NCBI RefSeq assembly: GCF_011682065.1
Contig: NZ_VUYU01000014.1
Coordinates: forward strand, 62,001-126,000
Origin: Massilia rubra
GTDB taxonomy: Bacteria; Pseudomonadota; Gammaproteobacteria; Burkholderiales; Burkholderiaceae_D
Reading direction: 5' to 3'
DNA: 64,000 nt
Positions 1 to 9,932 of the stretch are shown piece by piece; within the stretch, counting starts at the first letter, position 1, and each line of letters starts with the position of its first letter. The notes beneath the pieces were generated by a model. The model did not search any database. It was given only the letters and a program-made list of their open reading frames with translations, and was not told the origin of the DNA. Position numbers and translations under genes: made by a program.

Positions 1-2
1 TC

Positions 3-2057
3 CTCGGTGGCTCGCCCTCGCTGGCCGAAGGCGACCTGAAAGCGTTTTATGCCCAGGCGCGGCGCGCCAACCGTGGCAGCACCGGCTGGACCGTCCTGCT
101 CGATGCGCAGGGGCAGCAACTGATCAATACCTTCCTTCCCTACGGCAGCGAGCTGCCCAAGCCGCACGCTGGCGGCCTGGTGCGGCAAGTGATCGCCACC
201 CAGAAAACCTATGTGTCCGACGTGATTCCCGGCCCGGTGGTCAAGGGACTGGTCACCACGGTGACCGTGCCGGTGCCGATCGACGATGGCAAGCGCTATG
301 TGCTGACGGTGGCGTTTTCGACCGACCATTTCACGCGCCTGATCGCCAGCGTGGATGTGCCGCCGGGCTGGGTGGTGGGCATTATCGACAGCAAGGGGCG
401 CTTCATCGCGCGCAGCCAGAATCCGGGCGCGCTGATCGGCAAGCAGGCGCGCCCGGAACTGGTGGCGGCGGCGGCCCGGGCGCACAGCGGGCAAATCCGC
501 CACAACACCGTGGAAGGCACCGAATCCTACGACGTCTTCACCCATTCCACCCTGTCCGGCTGGACCCTGGCCGTGGCCGCGCCGGTCGCACTGATCGAGC
601 GCTCGGCGCGGCACGCCTCGTTTGTCGCCGCCATGGGGATGCTCGCGGCCATGCTGTGCGCGGTGGCGCTGGCCGTGTATTTCGGGCGCCAGCAGGTGCG
701 CTCGATCGCGCGCGCGGTCAAGGCCGCCACCGACCTCGGCGCCGGCGTCTCGCCCAAGCCGGTCCGTTCGCGGGTGGTGGAAATGAACGAACTGCACGCG
801 GCGCTGCACGCGGCCGGCGAGCAGATGCTGCAGGCGCAGGCCTACCGGCGCCATGCCGAGGCCGACCGCCAGGCCTTGCTCGACGGCGAAAAGAAAGCGC
901 GCCAGATGGCCGAGCAGCAAAACAGCGCCAAGGACCAGTTCCTGGCCATGCTCGGCCACGAACTGCGCAATCCGCTGGCGCCGATCAGCACCGCCGCCCA
1001 GTTGCTGCGCCTGCAACCGGGCGACGCGCGCCGGGTGCGCTACGCCAGCGACGTGATTTCGCGCCAGGTCGAGCACATGAACAGCTTGCTGGGCGACATG
1101 CTCGACGTCTCGCGCGTGACGCGCGGGCTGGTCACCCTGAGCCTGGAGGAGATCGAGCTCGACGCCGTCATCGACCGCGCCCTGGAGCAGACCCACAGCC
1201 TGGTCGAATCCGCGCACCACCGGGTCGAGGTCACGTTGCCGCCGACCCCGATCCGTATGCGCGGCGACAAGACGCGCCTGGTGCAGATCTTCGCCAACTT
1301 GCTCAACAATGCCGCCAAGTACACCCCGCCCAACGGCCGCATCGGGATCGAGGCGCGCCTGGAAGGCGAGCACGTGGTGGTGGTGGTCAGCGATACCGGC
1401 GAAGGGCTCGCGCCCGAGCTGGCGCCGCGCGTGTTCGACCTGTTTTCGCAGGGCGAGCGCAAGCCGGACCGCGCCCAGGGCGGGCTCGGCCTGGGGCTGG
1501 CCCTGGTGCGCAGCCTGGTCGAGCTGCACGGCGGCACGGTGACGGCGGCCAGTCCCGGGCCGGGGCAGGGCAGCAGCTTCACCGTGACCCTGCCGTGCCA
1601 GCCGACAGCGCTGCCTGCGGCGAGCCCCAAGCGCCGCCGCGGCGACGCGCGCGGCCCCTCGCTGCGCGTGATGATCGTGGACGACAATGTCGACGGCGCG
1701 ATCAGCCTGTCGCTGTTCCTGGAGGCCGCCGGCGGGCACAATGTGTGCACCTATTACGACGCCAGCGCCGCGCTGGCCTGGGCCGAGTCGGAAGCGCCGG
1801 ACGCCTTCATCCTCGACATCGGCCTGCCCGACATCACCGGCTACGAACTGGCGCGGCGCCTGCGGGCCATGCCGCGCTTTCGCGATTGCCTGTTCATCGC
1901 CCTGACCGGGTATGGCCAGCCGCAGGACCAGCAACTGGCGCGCGACGCCGGTTTCGACCATCATCTGGCCAAGCCGGCCGATCCGCAGTACGTGCTGGAA
2001 CTGCTGCGCACGCCGCGCAAGAGCGGCAAGCGCCGCGTCGCTCGCAAAAGGGCATAG
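3..2057 (+). CDS. Hybrid sensor histidine kinase (5' end outside window)
   Basis: The frame is open from the left edge, so the start and probably a first membrane segment lie outside; 684 residues are visible. An extracytoplasmic sensor part fills about the first 200 residues and ends in a membrane segment near 206-226. A phosphoacceptor domain follows, with the histidine of [10 protein letters not shown] near residue 319, then an ATP-binding domain (NNAAKY near 435, GLGLGLALV near 495) and a C-terminal receiver whose phosphoacceptor is Asp near 605 in FILDIGLPD. By family knowledge it autophosphorylates on His and passes phosphate to its own receiver. The ligand is unknown. No output domain is seen, so a downstream partner is likely. 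Confidence 0.9.
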   Translation, partial: LGGSPSLAEGDLKAFYAQARRANRGSTGWTVLLDAQGQQLINTFLPYGSELPKPHAGGLVRQVIATQKTYVSDVIPGPVVKGLVTTVTVPVPIDDGKRYVLTVAFSTDHFTRLIASVDVPPGWVVGIIDSKGRFIARSQNPGALIGKQARPELVAAAARAHSGQIRHNTVEGTESYDVFTHSTLSGWTLAVAAPVALIERSARHASFVAAMGMLAAMLCAVALAVYFGRQQVRSIARAVKAATDLGAGVSPKPVRSRVVEMNELHAALHAAGEQMLQAQAYRRHAEADRQALLDGEKKARQMAEQQNSAKDQFLAMLGHELRNPLAPISTAAQLLRLQPGDARRVRYASDVISRQVEHMNSLLGDMLDVSRVTRGLVTLSLEEIELDAVIDRALEQTHSLVESAHHRVEVTLPPTPIRMRGDKTRLVQIFANLLNNAAKYTPPNGRIGIEARLEGEHVVVVVSDTGEGLAPELAPRVFDLFSQGERKPDRAQGGLGLGLALVRSLVELHGGTVTAASPGPGQGSSFTVTLPCQPTALPAASPKRRRGDARGPSLRVMIVDDNVDGAISLSLFLEAAGGHNVCTYYDASAALAWAESEAPDAFILDIGLPDITGYELARRLRAMPRFRDCLFIALTGYGQPQDQQLARDAGFDHHLAKPADPQYVLELLRTPRKSGKRRVARKRA

Positions 2058-2141
2058 AGCCTATCTCAGTAGATCGGCTCTTGGCGCTGGCGCTGGCAAT
2101 TTGTTACCATGGCGCCTCATTAGCCACCGATCTGCCTTCCC

Positions 2142-3338
2142 ATGCCCAAAAACAAGCGCCCCGTCCCCCGCAAGTCCGCCATCCCGCCGCAGGAGGATGA
2201 CGATGTGCTGGCCCAGCAACTGGCCGACCTTGCGCTGGCCGTCGCCAGTGAAGAAGGCGATGCCACCGCCATCGCCCTGCGCGACGTCGAGCTGGCACGG
2301 CTGGTGCGCAACGCCTTGCGCAAGAAGAACGACGACGTGCTGTACGGCGCCATCGAGCGCGCGCGCTACACCGATGCGGTGGCCTACCAGTTGCTGCGCG
2401 AGCGGATCGAGGAAGCGGCCGGCGCCGTCACCCTGCGGCGCGAGAATGGCCCGGAGATGGAAATCAACGCCTTTGCCCTGCCGGTCTTCGTGCACAGCAC
2501 GGGCGGGCTGAAGGAAGCGGAAGGCTTCAACGATGGCGATGCCTTCGACCAGTTGGTCGAGAGCATCAAGCAGGGCGGCCTGGAGAGTCCCCAGGCCACG
2601 GTGGTGATGATCAGCCACGCCTACGACCTGGACGAAGTCGATGCCATCACCTACAGCCACCTGAACGACATGGTGCGCGACGCGGCCGGCTCGATGACCG
2701 AGAAAAAACTGGTGGCGCGCCCGGCGCTCGAACGCAGCATGACCGGCTGGGCCGACACCCACTTCGGCCCCGCCGACACGGCGGTCGAACTGCGCTTCCT
2801 GCTCGGCTTTGCGATGAAGCGCGCCGACGATCCGTTTTACGCCGCGCCGGAAGGCGAAGAAGCGGCCGAGGCCTGGTTCGACGCGCGCATGGCGCGTTAC
2901 CGCGCCTGGACCGTGGCGGCGGGACCGCTGGTCAAGCGCTGCCTGGCCCTTGACCCGGCCTCGCTCGAGCTGCACTTTCTGTACCAGGACCTGTTCTACG
3001 GCGCCAAGGAGCAGGGCGTGGCCGAACTGGCCATGCTGCAAATGATCAGCGACGTCAACGCGGCGCTGGAAGAGCGCGGGGTGGCGGGGGCCGAGGTGCG
3101 CGCCATGGTCGGTCCGGCCGCGGTGGAAGACGAGATGGTGATGCGGGTCAACCTGAGCGATGCGGCCGGCGTGTTGCTGGCCTCGCTCGAAAAGCCGCTC
3201 GACGTGGCCGCCGACCTGCGGGGCGAGGTGGACGATCTGTGCGATGCGCTCGCCTCGCTGGGGATCACCTCGACGTCGGTGGCGCTGCGCTTCGGTGAAG
3301 ATGGCCAGCCGATCGAAGCGCGCGCCTGGCAAGCGTAA
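2142..3338 (+). CDS. Conserved hypothetical protein, DUF2863-like
   Basis: A 398-residue soluble acidic protein with no signal peptide or membrane segment. It starts with a basic stretch (MPKNKRPVPRKS) and is helical and charged after that. The length and layout resemble the DUF2863 family of Burkholderiales, which has no assigned function; I make this match from memory and hold it loosely. It lies 84 bases after the hybrid kinase on the same strand and ends two bases before the convergent membrane-protein gene. Codon use and GC match the flanking core genes. No catalytic motif is visible. Confidence 0.7.
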   Translation: MPKNKRPVPRKSAIPPQEDDDVLAQQLADLALAVASEEGDATAIALRDVELARLVRNALRKKNDDVLYGAIERARYTDAVAYQLLRERIEEAAGAVTLRRENGPEMEINAFALPVFVHSTGGLKEAEGFNDGDAFDQLVESIKQGGLESPQATVVMISHAYDLDEVDAITYSHLNDMVRDAAGSMTEKKLVARPALERSMTGWADTHFGPADTAVELRFLLGFAMKRADDPFYAAPEGEEAAEAWFDARMARYRAWTVAAGPLVKRCLALDPASLELHFLYQDLFYGAKEQGVAELAMLQMISDVNAALEERGVAGAEVRAMVGPAAVEDEMVMRVNLSDAAGVLLASLEKPLDVAADLRGEVDDLCDALASLGITSTSVALRFGEDGQPIEARAWQA

Positions 3339-3340
3339 GC

Positions 3341-3697
3341 TTATTGCACCCTGGCATTGGCCAGGCAAGCCCAGGCGACCAGCATCACCACCATGCCGGT
3401 CATGCTCAGGCAGGCGCAGGTGAAAAACCAGGCCGGCCACAGGCTCGCCTGGTGGGCGCGTTCGAACAGGCAGCCCATGCCGAAGCCGAACAGGGTCAGC
3501 GCCGACCAGCGCCGCAGGTAAGTCGGGAAGTGGCGGCACATGGCGCGGTTGTGCCGCAGCGCCGCGTGCCGCTCGAACACATTGCGCGCCGCGCCCGGGT
3601 CGGCGAACAGCCAGTCGAAGAACAGGAAGCGATACCACAGCGTGAGGAAGGGAAGTTCGCCGCCGGCGCCATGCTCGGAGGTGGGCGTATCTGCCAT
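3341..3697 (-). CDS. Small hypothetical membrane protein
   Basis: About 118 residues from the ATG at 3697, which has an AAAGG-like ribosome site upstream. A longer form starting at 3751 is possible but has a weaker leader. The N-terminal half is soluble with aromatic residues (LPFLTLWYRFLFFDWLF), followed by two hydrophobic helices, one around SALTLFGFGMGCLF and one at the C-terminus around MTGMVVMLVAWACLA. That suggests a two-helix inner-membrane protein. I do not recognise the family. It converges on the DUF2863-like gene with two bases between the stops, and its upstream side abuts a dispersed palindromic repeat. Confidence 0.6.
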   Translation of the reverse strand: MADTPTSEHGAGGELPFLTLWYRFLFFDWLFADPGAARNVFERHAALRHNRAMCRHFPTYLRRWSALTLFGFGMGCLFERAHQASLWPAWFFTCACLSMTGMVVMLVAWACLANARVQ

Positions 3698-3767
3698 GGT
3701 GGGGCCTTTGCTGGATGGTACCGACACTGGCGCTGCGCCGTGTGCATTCATTCCATTGACTTATGCT

Positions 3768-3868
3768 CCGTCGTTCCCGGCCTGGGCGGCCCCCTTGGCG
3801 GGAACCCAAGTTCGTACTGCCATCGGCGGCTCGACAAACTTGGGTTCCCGCCTGCGCGGGAACGACGG
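3768..3868. repeat. REP/BIME-type inverted repeat, copy A (degraded left arm)
   Basis: Two facing copies of a unit with the core GTCGTTCCCG. The right arm (3837-3868) is intact and has CCGCCTGCGCGGGAACGACG. The left arm (3768-3812) carries internal changes in the GC-rich middle. The unit recurs at 18972-19064 and 48838-48926. It sits between two divergent genes, which is unusual for a terminator-type palindrome. Confidence 0.85.
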
Positions 3869-3920
3869 AGCCGAGTCTACCAACTATATACCGATCCGCG
3901 TCGTCCCGGTGCGCGCCAGC

Positions 3921-6818
3921 TCACGGTGTCAGCGGGCGCGGCTTGCCGACCCAGTAACCCTGGGCAAAGTCGACCCCGATCGCTTTCAGGCTCGCCAAAA
4001 TGGCCGAGTCGGTCACGTATTCGGCAATCGTCTTGCGCCCCATCATGTGGCTGATGTCGTTGGTAAACCGCACCATTTCAAAATCGACCTCGCTGGTCGA
4101 CATCATCTGGATGAAGGACCCATCGATCTTGATGTAATTGACCGGCAATTGCTTCAAATATGAAAAGGACGTCATCCCGGTGCCGAAATCATCGAGCGAA
4201 AAGCGGCATCCGCGCGCCGACAGCGCTTCGATGAAGGAAATTGTCTTTTGCATATCGGCAATCGCACCGTTTTCGGTGATTTCAAAACACAGCTTGCTGG
4301 CCGGTACTGCCGAGGCATCGATCAAATCGGCCGCGAATTTGTGAAAGCTGGGGTCGCCCAGCGAGCGGCGCGACAGGTTGATGCTGCACATTTCCAGGGT
4401 GTCGGTATGGTCGGGGTTGCTTGCCAGCCATTCCAGGGTGCGCGTCAGCACCCAGCGGTCGATCTTGACGATCACATCGTAGCGCTCGGCGGCCGGCAGG
4501 AAGATGCCTGGCCCGATCGGTCCGTTGCGGCCGTTGCGCATGCGCAGCAGGATTTCGTAGTGGCGCGGGCCGTCGCCATCGTCGAGCGGCAGGATCGGCT
4601 GGTAGTACAGTTGCAACTGGTCGTTCTGGAAGGCGTGCGTCAGGCGCGTGACCCAGTGCATGTCGCTGCGCCGCTGGGCAAAGTCGAGGTCGCCCTTGTA
4701 ATGCACATAAATGCGGTTGCGCCCGCGGTCCTTGGCGATGTAGCAGGCATGGTCGGCGCGCCGCATGGCTTCCTCGACGTTGATGGTGCCGCCGTCGATC
4801 GGGGTCAGGCCGATCGACACGCCGAGCTGGAAGGCGCGCCCCTTGCACACATAGCGGAAGGTGCGCGTGGCCTCGAGGATCTTTTGCGCCACCGCCATTG
4901 CCTGGTCGACGTCGCAATGCTCGATGATGAGGGCAAACTCGTCGCCGCCAATGCGCGCCAGGGTATCGCGTTCGCGCACGTGCTCGCTGTAGGTGGTGGC
5001 CAGGCGCTTGAGCAGTTCGTCGCCGGCCTGGTGCCCGCAGGTATCGTTGACCACCTTGAACTGGTCCAGGTCCATGTACAGCAAGGCCGCGCAGGCCCCG
5101 CCCGCATGCTGCGCCCGTTCGATGGCGCGTTGCAGGCGCAGTTCGAATTCGCGCCGGTTGACCAGGCCGGTAAGCGCGTCGTGGCTGGCCTCGAAGCCGA
5201 GGCGGCGCAGCAGGCGCTTCGATTCGGTGACGTCGTGCATGATCAGCACCGCGCCGATCAGCTCGCCGTTATCGAGGATCACCGGGGCTACCGCGTTCTC
5301 GACCGCGAAACGGGCGCCATCGTGCGACACCAGGGTGGCGTGCGGCAAGCCGTCCACGGTCTGCTTCTGGTCCAGGCAGCGCTCGATGGCGGCGAAGGTG
5401 GCGTCGGCGCACGCCGCTTCGTCGATGTGCAGCACGTCGCGAAAGCGCAGCCCGCGCGCGGCCGCCTCGCTGACCCCGAGCATGCGCTCGGCGGCCGGAT
5501 TGACGGTCATGATGGCGCCGCCGCGGTCGGCCGTCACCACGCCGTCGGTGAGGGCCGCCAGGGTGACCAGGGCGCGTTCCTTTTCGGCGGCGGCGGCCAG
5601 TTCCATGTGCTTGAGCGCGCTGACATCGTGCAGCACCGCAATGGCGACCCGCGCCACGCCATCGCTGTCGACGATGGCGGCGCTGGTGACGTCGATATGC
5701 AGGCGCTCGCCGTCGGCGCGTTCGTAAATCAGGGCCTCGGTGCGCGGCCCGTCCTGCTCGCGCACGGTGCGCGCGAGCGGCAAGTCTTCCGAGGCGATGC
5801 GGGCGCCGTGGGCGTCCACGAAAACATAGTCGCGGTAGTCGTGGTAGGAGTCGACCCCGGAGAAATCGCGTCCCATCATGCGCGCGGCGGCCCGGTTCTG
5901 GTAAGTCAGGCGCCCGGACGGCACGTCGGCCATCACCACGCCCGAGGGCATCTGTTCGAGGATGTCGGAAAAACGCGAGCGTTCCTGGCGCAACTGCGAC
6001 ACCAGGCGTTCCTTTTCCAGTTCGGCCAGCTTGAGGTTGTCGATGCCGACACAGGCGCCGAGTAACTGCATCGGACCATCCTCGATGCTGCGGTGCCAGT
6101 TGGCGCGCAGGAAGAACCATTGGCAGTGGCCGTCGCGGCGCATGAGGCGCAGCTCGGTTTCGATGGGCGCCGTCAAGGGGTCGCGGCAGGTGTCTTCGAG
6201 CAGGCTGCGAAAGCGCGCGCGCTCGTCGGGGTGGACGAGCCCGAGCCAGGCGTCGAAGTCGAGCTGTGCCGGCTCGCCATCGTAGCCCAGCAGTTCGCGC
6301 AGGTGGCGCGACAGTTCGACCTGGCCGCTGGCGACATCCCACTTCCAGGTGCCGGCCTGGGCCGCGCGAAGGATCAGGTCGATTTCCTGTTTTTCTTTCG
6401 TGCATGATTCGAGCAGCTTGTGGCGGGTCAGGTCGATGGTGAGCTTGGAAAAGCCCAGCAGCCGATTGTCGTCGCCGCGCAGGGCGGTGAGGGCGATGTG
6501 GGCCCAGAACAGGCTGCCGTCCTTGCGCTTGCGCCAGGTTTCCTCGCTGTAGAAGCCGTTTTCCGCGGCCTTGGCCAGGTTGTGGCGCGGCCAGCCGCGT
6601 GCGCGGTCCTCGTCGGTGTACAGGAGCGCGAGATGGCTGCCGATCGCCTCGTCGGCGGTATAGCCCTTCATGTCCTGCGCGCCGCGGCTCCACACGGTGA
6701 TGTAACCGTCAGGGTCCATGAGGAAGACAGCCACCTCGCGGATGCCGACCACCATCAGCCGGTATAGCTCGGCGGCTTCGTGCTGCGGCAATGCGGACGC
6801 CAGGAATCGTTCAGGCAT
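3921..6818 (-). CDS. PAS-containing GGDEF/EAL protein (c-di-GMP turnover)
   Basis: About 965 residues from the ATG at 6818, which follows a GGTGGGGG-like ribosome site; an earlier TTG at 6866 is less likely. Four PAS folds occupy about the first 530 residues with no membrane segment, so this is probably a cytosolic sensor. A diguanylate cyclase domain with an intact GGDEF (ARIGGDEFALI) follows. The C-terminal phosphodiesterase domain has EILLR in place of EALLR but keeps the catalytic glutamate, the Asn of SINLS, FEITE, the DDFGTG loop, IKIDG and the TIAEYV glutamate. Both activities look possible. It is divergent from the hybrid kinase at 6989, suggesting a shared control region. Confidence 0.93.
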   Translation of the reverse strand: MPERFLASALPQHEAAELYRLMVVGIREVAVFLMDPDGYITVWSRGAQDMKGYTADEAIGSHLALLYTDEDRARGWPRHNLAKAAENGFYSEETWRKRKDGSLFWAHIALTALRGDDNRLLGFSKLTIDLTRHKLLESCTKEKQEIDLILRAAQAGTWKWDVASGQVELSRHLRELLGYDGEPAQLDFDAWLGLVHPDERARFRSLLEDTCRDPLTAPIETELRLMRRDGHCQWFFLRANWHRSIEDGPMQLLGACVGIDNLKLAELEKERLVSQLRQERSRFSDILEQMPSGVVMADVPSGRLTYQNRAAARMMGRDFSGVDSYHDYRDYVFVDAHGARIASEDLPLARTVREQDGPRTEALIYERADGERLHIDVTSAAIVDSDGVARVAIAVLHDVSALKHMELAAAAEKERALVTLAALTDGVVTADRGGAIMTVNPAAERMLGVSEAAARGLRFRDVLHIDEAACADATFAAIERCLDQKQTVDGLPHATLVSHDGARFAVENAVAPVILDNGELIGAVLIMHDVTESKRLLRRLGFEASHDALTGLVNRREFELRLQRAIERAQHAGGACAALLYMDLDQFKVVNDTCGHQAGDELLKRLATTYSEHVRERDTLARIGGDEFALIIEHCDVDQAMAVAQKILEATRTFRYVCKGRAFQLGVSIGLTPIDGGTINVEEAMRRADHACYIAKDRGRNRIYVHYKGDLDFAQRRSDMHWVTRLTHAFQNDQLQLYYQPILPLDDGDGPRHYEILLRMRNGRNGPIGPGIFLPAAERYDVIVKIDRWVLTRTLEWLASNPDHTDTLEMCSINLSRRSLGDPSFHKFAADLIDASAVPASKLCFEITENGAIADMQKTISFIEALSARGCRFSLDDFGTGMTSFSYLKQLPVNYIKIDGSFIQMMSTSEVDFEMVRFTNDISHMMGRKTIAEYVTDSAILASLKAIGVDFAQGYWVGKPRPLTP

Positions 6819-6914
6819 GCGATACCCCCACCTTATAAAGGTGTAAATAGGCTTGGAGAGGGGCAATCACCCCAAGTTCCCGGACTTCAAAAATATTTTT
6901 TAGTTCTTGCACAA

Positions 6915-6943
6915 TTGACTTTTATTCATCCTCGGCCTACATT
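6915..6943 (+). promoter_or_regulatory. Candidate sigma-70 promoter for the hybrid kinase at 6989
   Basis: TTGACT at 6915-6920 and TACATT at 6938-6943 are separated by 17 bases in an AT-rich stretch of the divergent intergenic region. The likely transcript start is about 40 bases before the ATG at 6989. The call rests on similarity to consensus only. Confidence 0.5.
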
Positions 6944-6988
6944 GCGCTCTTGACCTGGGCGATCGCCACGAGGCACATCGGACACCCA

Positions 6989-9433
6989 ATGCTCAACGAG
7001 AACAGCACGCCCAAGGCCGCGAACAAAGGCAGAATCAATATCCTGCTGGTGGACGACCAGAGCGCCAACCTGCACGTGCTCGAAGCCGTGCTGGCCGAAC
7101 TCGACGAGGTGCTGGTCAGCGTTTCCTCAGGGGAACAGGCGCTGCGCGAACTGCTGGTGCGCGAATTCGCCGTGGTGCTGATGGATGTGCACATGCCGAC
7201 CATGAGCGGCTTCGAAGCCGCCGCGTTGATCCGCAGCCATCCGCGCTCGCGCACGCTGCCGATCATTTTCCTGACCGCCCTCGGCGACGACCGCGCGCAC
7301 ATGGAGCAAGCCTACGCGCTGGGCGCGGTCGATTACCTGACCAAGCCGATCAGCCCGGTGATCCTGCGCGCCAAGGTGGCGTTTTTCATCGACCTCTACC
7401 GCAAAACCGCCGAGATCGCCCTGCATGCGCAGGCGACCCACCTCGAAGCGCTCCGCACGCGCGACGAACGGATTCGCCTCATTCTCGACAACACCCGCGA
7501 TTACGCCTTCATCGGCACCGATACCGATGGCATCGTCACCGAATGGGAGGGCGGCGCCGAAACCATCACGGGCTGGTTCGCGGCCAAGGCTTGCGGCGAG
7601 CCGAGCGCCATCATCTTTACCCCGGAAGACCGCGCCGCCGGCGTGCCCGAGCACGAAATGCGCACGGCGCGCGAAACCGGGCGCGCCGACGACAAGCGCT
7701 GGCACGTGCGGCGCGACGGCACCCGCTTCTTTGCCGATGGCGTGATGGTGCCGCTGCGCGACGAGGCCGACAAACTGCGCGGCTACGCCAAGATTTTCCG
7801 GGACGCCACGTCCGAACGCCTTGCCGCCGAGCAGCTGGAAATGTCCGAACTGCAACTGGGCGAGTCGCGCCAGCGCTCCCAGCGCGCCGAGGAAGGCATG
7901 CGCCGCCTGGCGGCGGTGGCGGCGCAATCGTCCGACTTCATCGGCATCGCCAGTTCGGAAGCGCGCACCAGCTACGTCAACCCGGCCGGGCGCCGGCTGG
8001 CGGGGCTCGCACCCGATGCCGCCCTGGGCGAGTATCGCATTGGCGACTTTTTCGCGCCCGACTGCCAGGCCTTTGTCGAGGCGGTGGTGTTGCCGGCCGT
8101 GCGCGGCAGGCAAGCGCGCTGGGAAGGTGAACTGCGCATGCGCAACTTCCAAAGCGGCGCGATCCTGCCCATCTATTACAAGGGCTTTGCCGTGTTCGAC
8201 GACGACGGCCAGAATATCGGCCTGGCCTCGATCATGCGCGACATCACGGCGCAAAAGCAGGCCGAGGACGAACTGCGCCGGGTGGCGGCCGACCTGGCCG
8301 AGGCCGACCGCCGCAAGTCCGAGTTTTTGGCGACCCTGGCGCACGAGTTGCGCAACCCGCTGGCGCCCATCCGCACCGGGCTCGACCTGATCCGCATGGC
8401 GGCGCCCGGCGCCCCCAACATGGCCAAGGTGCACGACATGATGGACCGCCAGCTCGGTCATTTGATTCACCTGGTCAACGACTTGCTGGACGTGGCGCGC
8501 ATCACGCGCGGCAAGATCGAACTCAAGCGCGAAGCGAGCGACGTCGCCACCCTGGCCGCGATGGCGGTCGAAACGAGCATGGCGGCGCTCAACGCCGGGG
8601 GCCACACGCTCAGTATCGAGGTGGCGCCCGAAGCGCTGCCGCTCGAGGTCGATGTGACCCGCATCGTCCAGGTGCTCAGCAACCTGCTCAACAACGCCGC
8701 CAAGTACACCCCGGCCGGCGGGCGCATCGTGCTGCGCGCGCTGCGCGAAGGGGACGACGCGCTGCTGTCGGTGCATGACAACGGGGTCGGCATTGCGCAG
8801 GAAGACATCGGCACCCTGTTCGACATGTTCACCCAGGTCGGGCGCAACCTCGACCGCTCGCAGGGCGGGCTGGGGATCGGGCTGTCGCTGGTGCGCCGCC
8901 TGGTCGAGCTGCACGGCGGCAGCGTCAGCGCCACCAGCGCCGGGCGCGACCAGGGCAGCACCTTCACCGTGCGCCTGCCGCTGCACCTGGGCAATGCGCC
9001 AGCCGTGGCGTCGCTGGCGCCGTGCGGCGCCGCCCCCGGCGCGCTGCGGGTGCTGGTGGTGGACGATAACGTCGACGCCGGCGCCAGCCTGTCGACCTTG
9101 CTCGAAGCGCTCGGCCACAGCACCCGGGTGGCGGTCGACGGCGAACAGGGCCTGGTGCTGGCGGCCGCGTTCCGCCCGCACCTGGCCTTTCTCGATATCG
9201 GCCTGCCCGGCATGAGCGGGCACCAGCTGGCGCGCGCGATCCGCGCCACCAGCGGGCTCGAAGGCATGTTGCTGGTGGCCCTGACCGGCTGGGGCGCGCG
9301 CGCCGACGTCGCCATGTCGCAGCAGGCCGGGTTCGACCGCCACCTGACCAAGCCGGTCGACATCACCGCCCTGAACAGCGTGCTGGCGGCGGCCGCGCGC
9401 CCCGGGTCATCGCCCGCCATGGAGCAGCCATGA
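6989..9433 (+). CDS. REC-PAS-PAS-HisKA-HATPase-REC hybrid histidine kinase
   Basis: About 814 residues from the ATG at 6989; an upstream TTG at 6950 is less likely. The N-terminal receiver has ILLVDDQ, the acceptor Asp of VVLMDVHMP and the Lys of YLTKP. Two PAS domains follow, then a phosphoacceptor domain ([15 protein letters not shown]), an ATPase domain ([25 protein letters not shown]) and a second receiver (VLVVDDN, FLDIGLPGMSG, HLTKPVD). No membrane segment is visible, so it is probably cytosolic and driven by an upstream kinase through the first receiver. The C-terminal half is close in sequence to the kinase at 1-2 kb and to the interrupted one at 9.9-12.5 kb, suggesting old paralogues. 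Confidence 0.93.
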   Translation: MLNENSTPKAANKGRINILLVDDQSANLHVLEAVLAELDEVLVSVSSGEQALRELLVREFAVVLMDVHMPTMSGFEAAALIRSHPRSRTLPIIFLTALGDDRAHMEQAYALGAVDYLTKPISPVILRAKVAFFIDLYRKTAEIALHAQATHLEALRTRDERIRLILDNTRDYAFIGTDTDGIVTEWEGGAETITGWFAAKACGEPSAIIFTPEDRAAGVPEHEMRTARETGRADDKRWHVRRDGTRFFADGVMVPLRDEADKLRGYAKIFRDATSERLAAEQLEMSELQLGESRQRSQRAEEGMRRLAAVAAQSSDFIGIASSEARTSYVNPAGRRLAGLAPDAALGEYRIGDFFAPDCQAFVEAVVLPAVRGRQARWEGELRMRNFQSGAILPIYYKGFAVFDDDGQNIGLASIMRDITAQKQAEDELRRVAADLAEADRRKSEFLATLAHELRNPLAPIRTGLDLIRMAAPGAPNMAKVHDMMDRQLGHLIHLVNDLLDVARITRGKIELKREASDVATLAAMAVETSMAALNAGGHTLSIEVAPEALPLEVDVTRIVQVLSNLLNNAAKYTPAGGRIVLRALREGDDALLSVHDNGVGIAQEDIGTLFDMFTQVGRNLDRSQGGLGIGLSLVRRLVELHGGSVSATSAGRDQGSTFTVRLPLHLGNAPAVASLAPCGAAPGALRVLVVDDNVDAGASLSTLLEALGHSTRVAVDGEQGLVLAAAFRPHLAFLDIGLPGMSGHQLARAIRATSGLEGMLLVALTGWGARADVAMSQQAGFDRHLTKPVDITALNSVLAAAARPGSSPAMEQP

Positions 9434-9467
9434 ACAGCGGCATTGCCGGCTTGCGCGGGCTGGCCGC

Positions 9468-9905
9468 ATGAGCGCGCCAAAACGAATCCAGACGGTGTCG
9501 TGCGGCACCCTGGTGGTCAATCCGGCCGGTCAGTTACTGCTGTGCCACGTGACCAACACGCCGAGTTGGGACATTCCGAAAGGCATGCAGGACCCGGGCG
9601 AGACCACCCTGGCGTCGGCCATGCGCGAACTGCGCGAGGAAGCGGGCATCGCCTTTGCGCCGGAGCGCTTCGAGGACCTGGGCGGGTTTGCCTATCGCAG
9701 CGACAAACGGCTGCACTTGTACCGGGTGCGCGCCGGGGCCGACTTGAGCAGCCTGGCGCACCTGGTGTGCACGAGTTTCTTTCCGCATCCGGTGACCGGC
9801 GAGCCGACCCCGGAAACGGATGGCTTCCGCTGGGCCGCGCGCAGCGAGCTGACCCGGCTGTGCTGGCCTCGCATGGGGAAACTGCTGGTAACCCTGGACT
9901 GGTAG
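9468..9905 (+). CDS. Nudix hydrolase
   Basis: 145 residues with a complete Nudix box at about 39-61: G39, five residues, E45, seven residues, then RELREEAGI. This is the metal-binding site for hydrolysis of nucleoside diphosphates linked to another group. The preceding WDIPKG and following GFAYRSDKRLHLY fit the usual fold. The substrate cannot be told; the small single-domain form resembles general housecleaning or ADP-ribose-type enzymes. It begins 34 bases after the hybrid kinase stop and could be co-transcribed. The ribosome site is weak. Confidence 0.88.
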   Translation: MSAPKRIQTVSCGTLVVNPAGQLLLCHVTNTPSWDIPKGMQDPGETTLASAMRELREEAGIAFAPERFEDLGGFAYRSDKRLHLYRVRAGADLSSLAHLVCTSFFPHPVTGEPTPETDGFRWAARSELTRLCWPRMGKLLVTLDW

Positions 9906-9932
9906 CCGCTCGCGCCGACGGTGCGCGCCGCC

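Noticed and set aside
2061-3809. A 582-codon open frame on the minus strand opposite the DUF2863-like gene
   Set aside because: It is the antisense shadow of a high-GC gene, is rich in Arg/His/Gly, and has no ribosome site or family resemblance.
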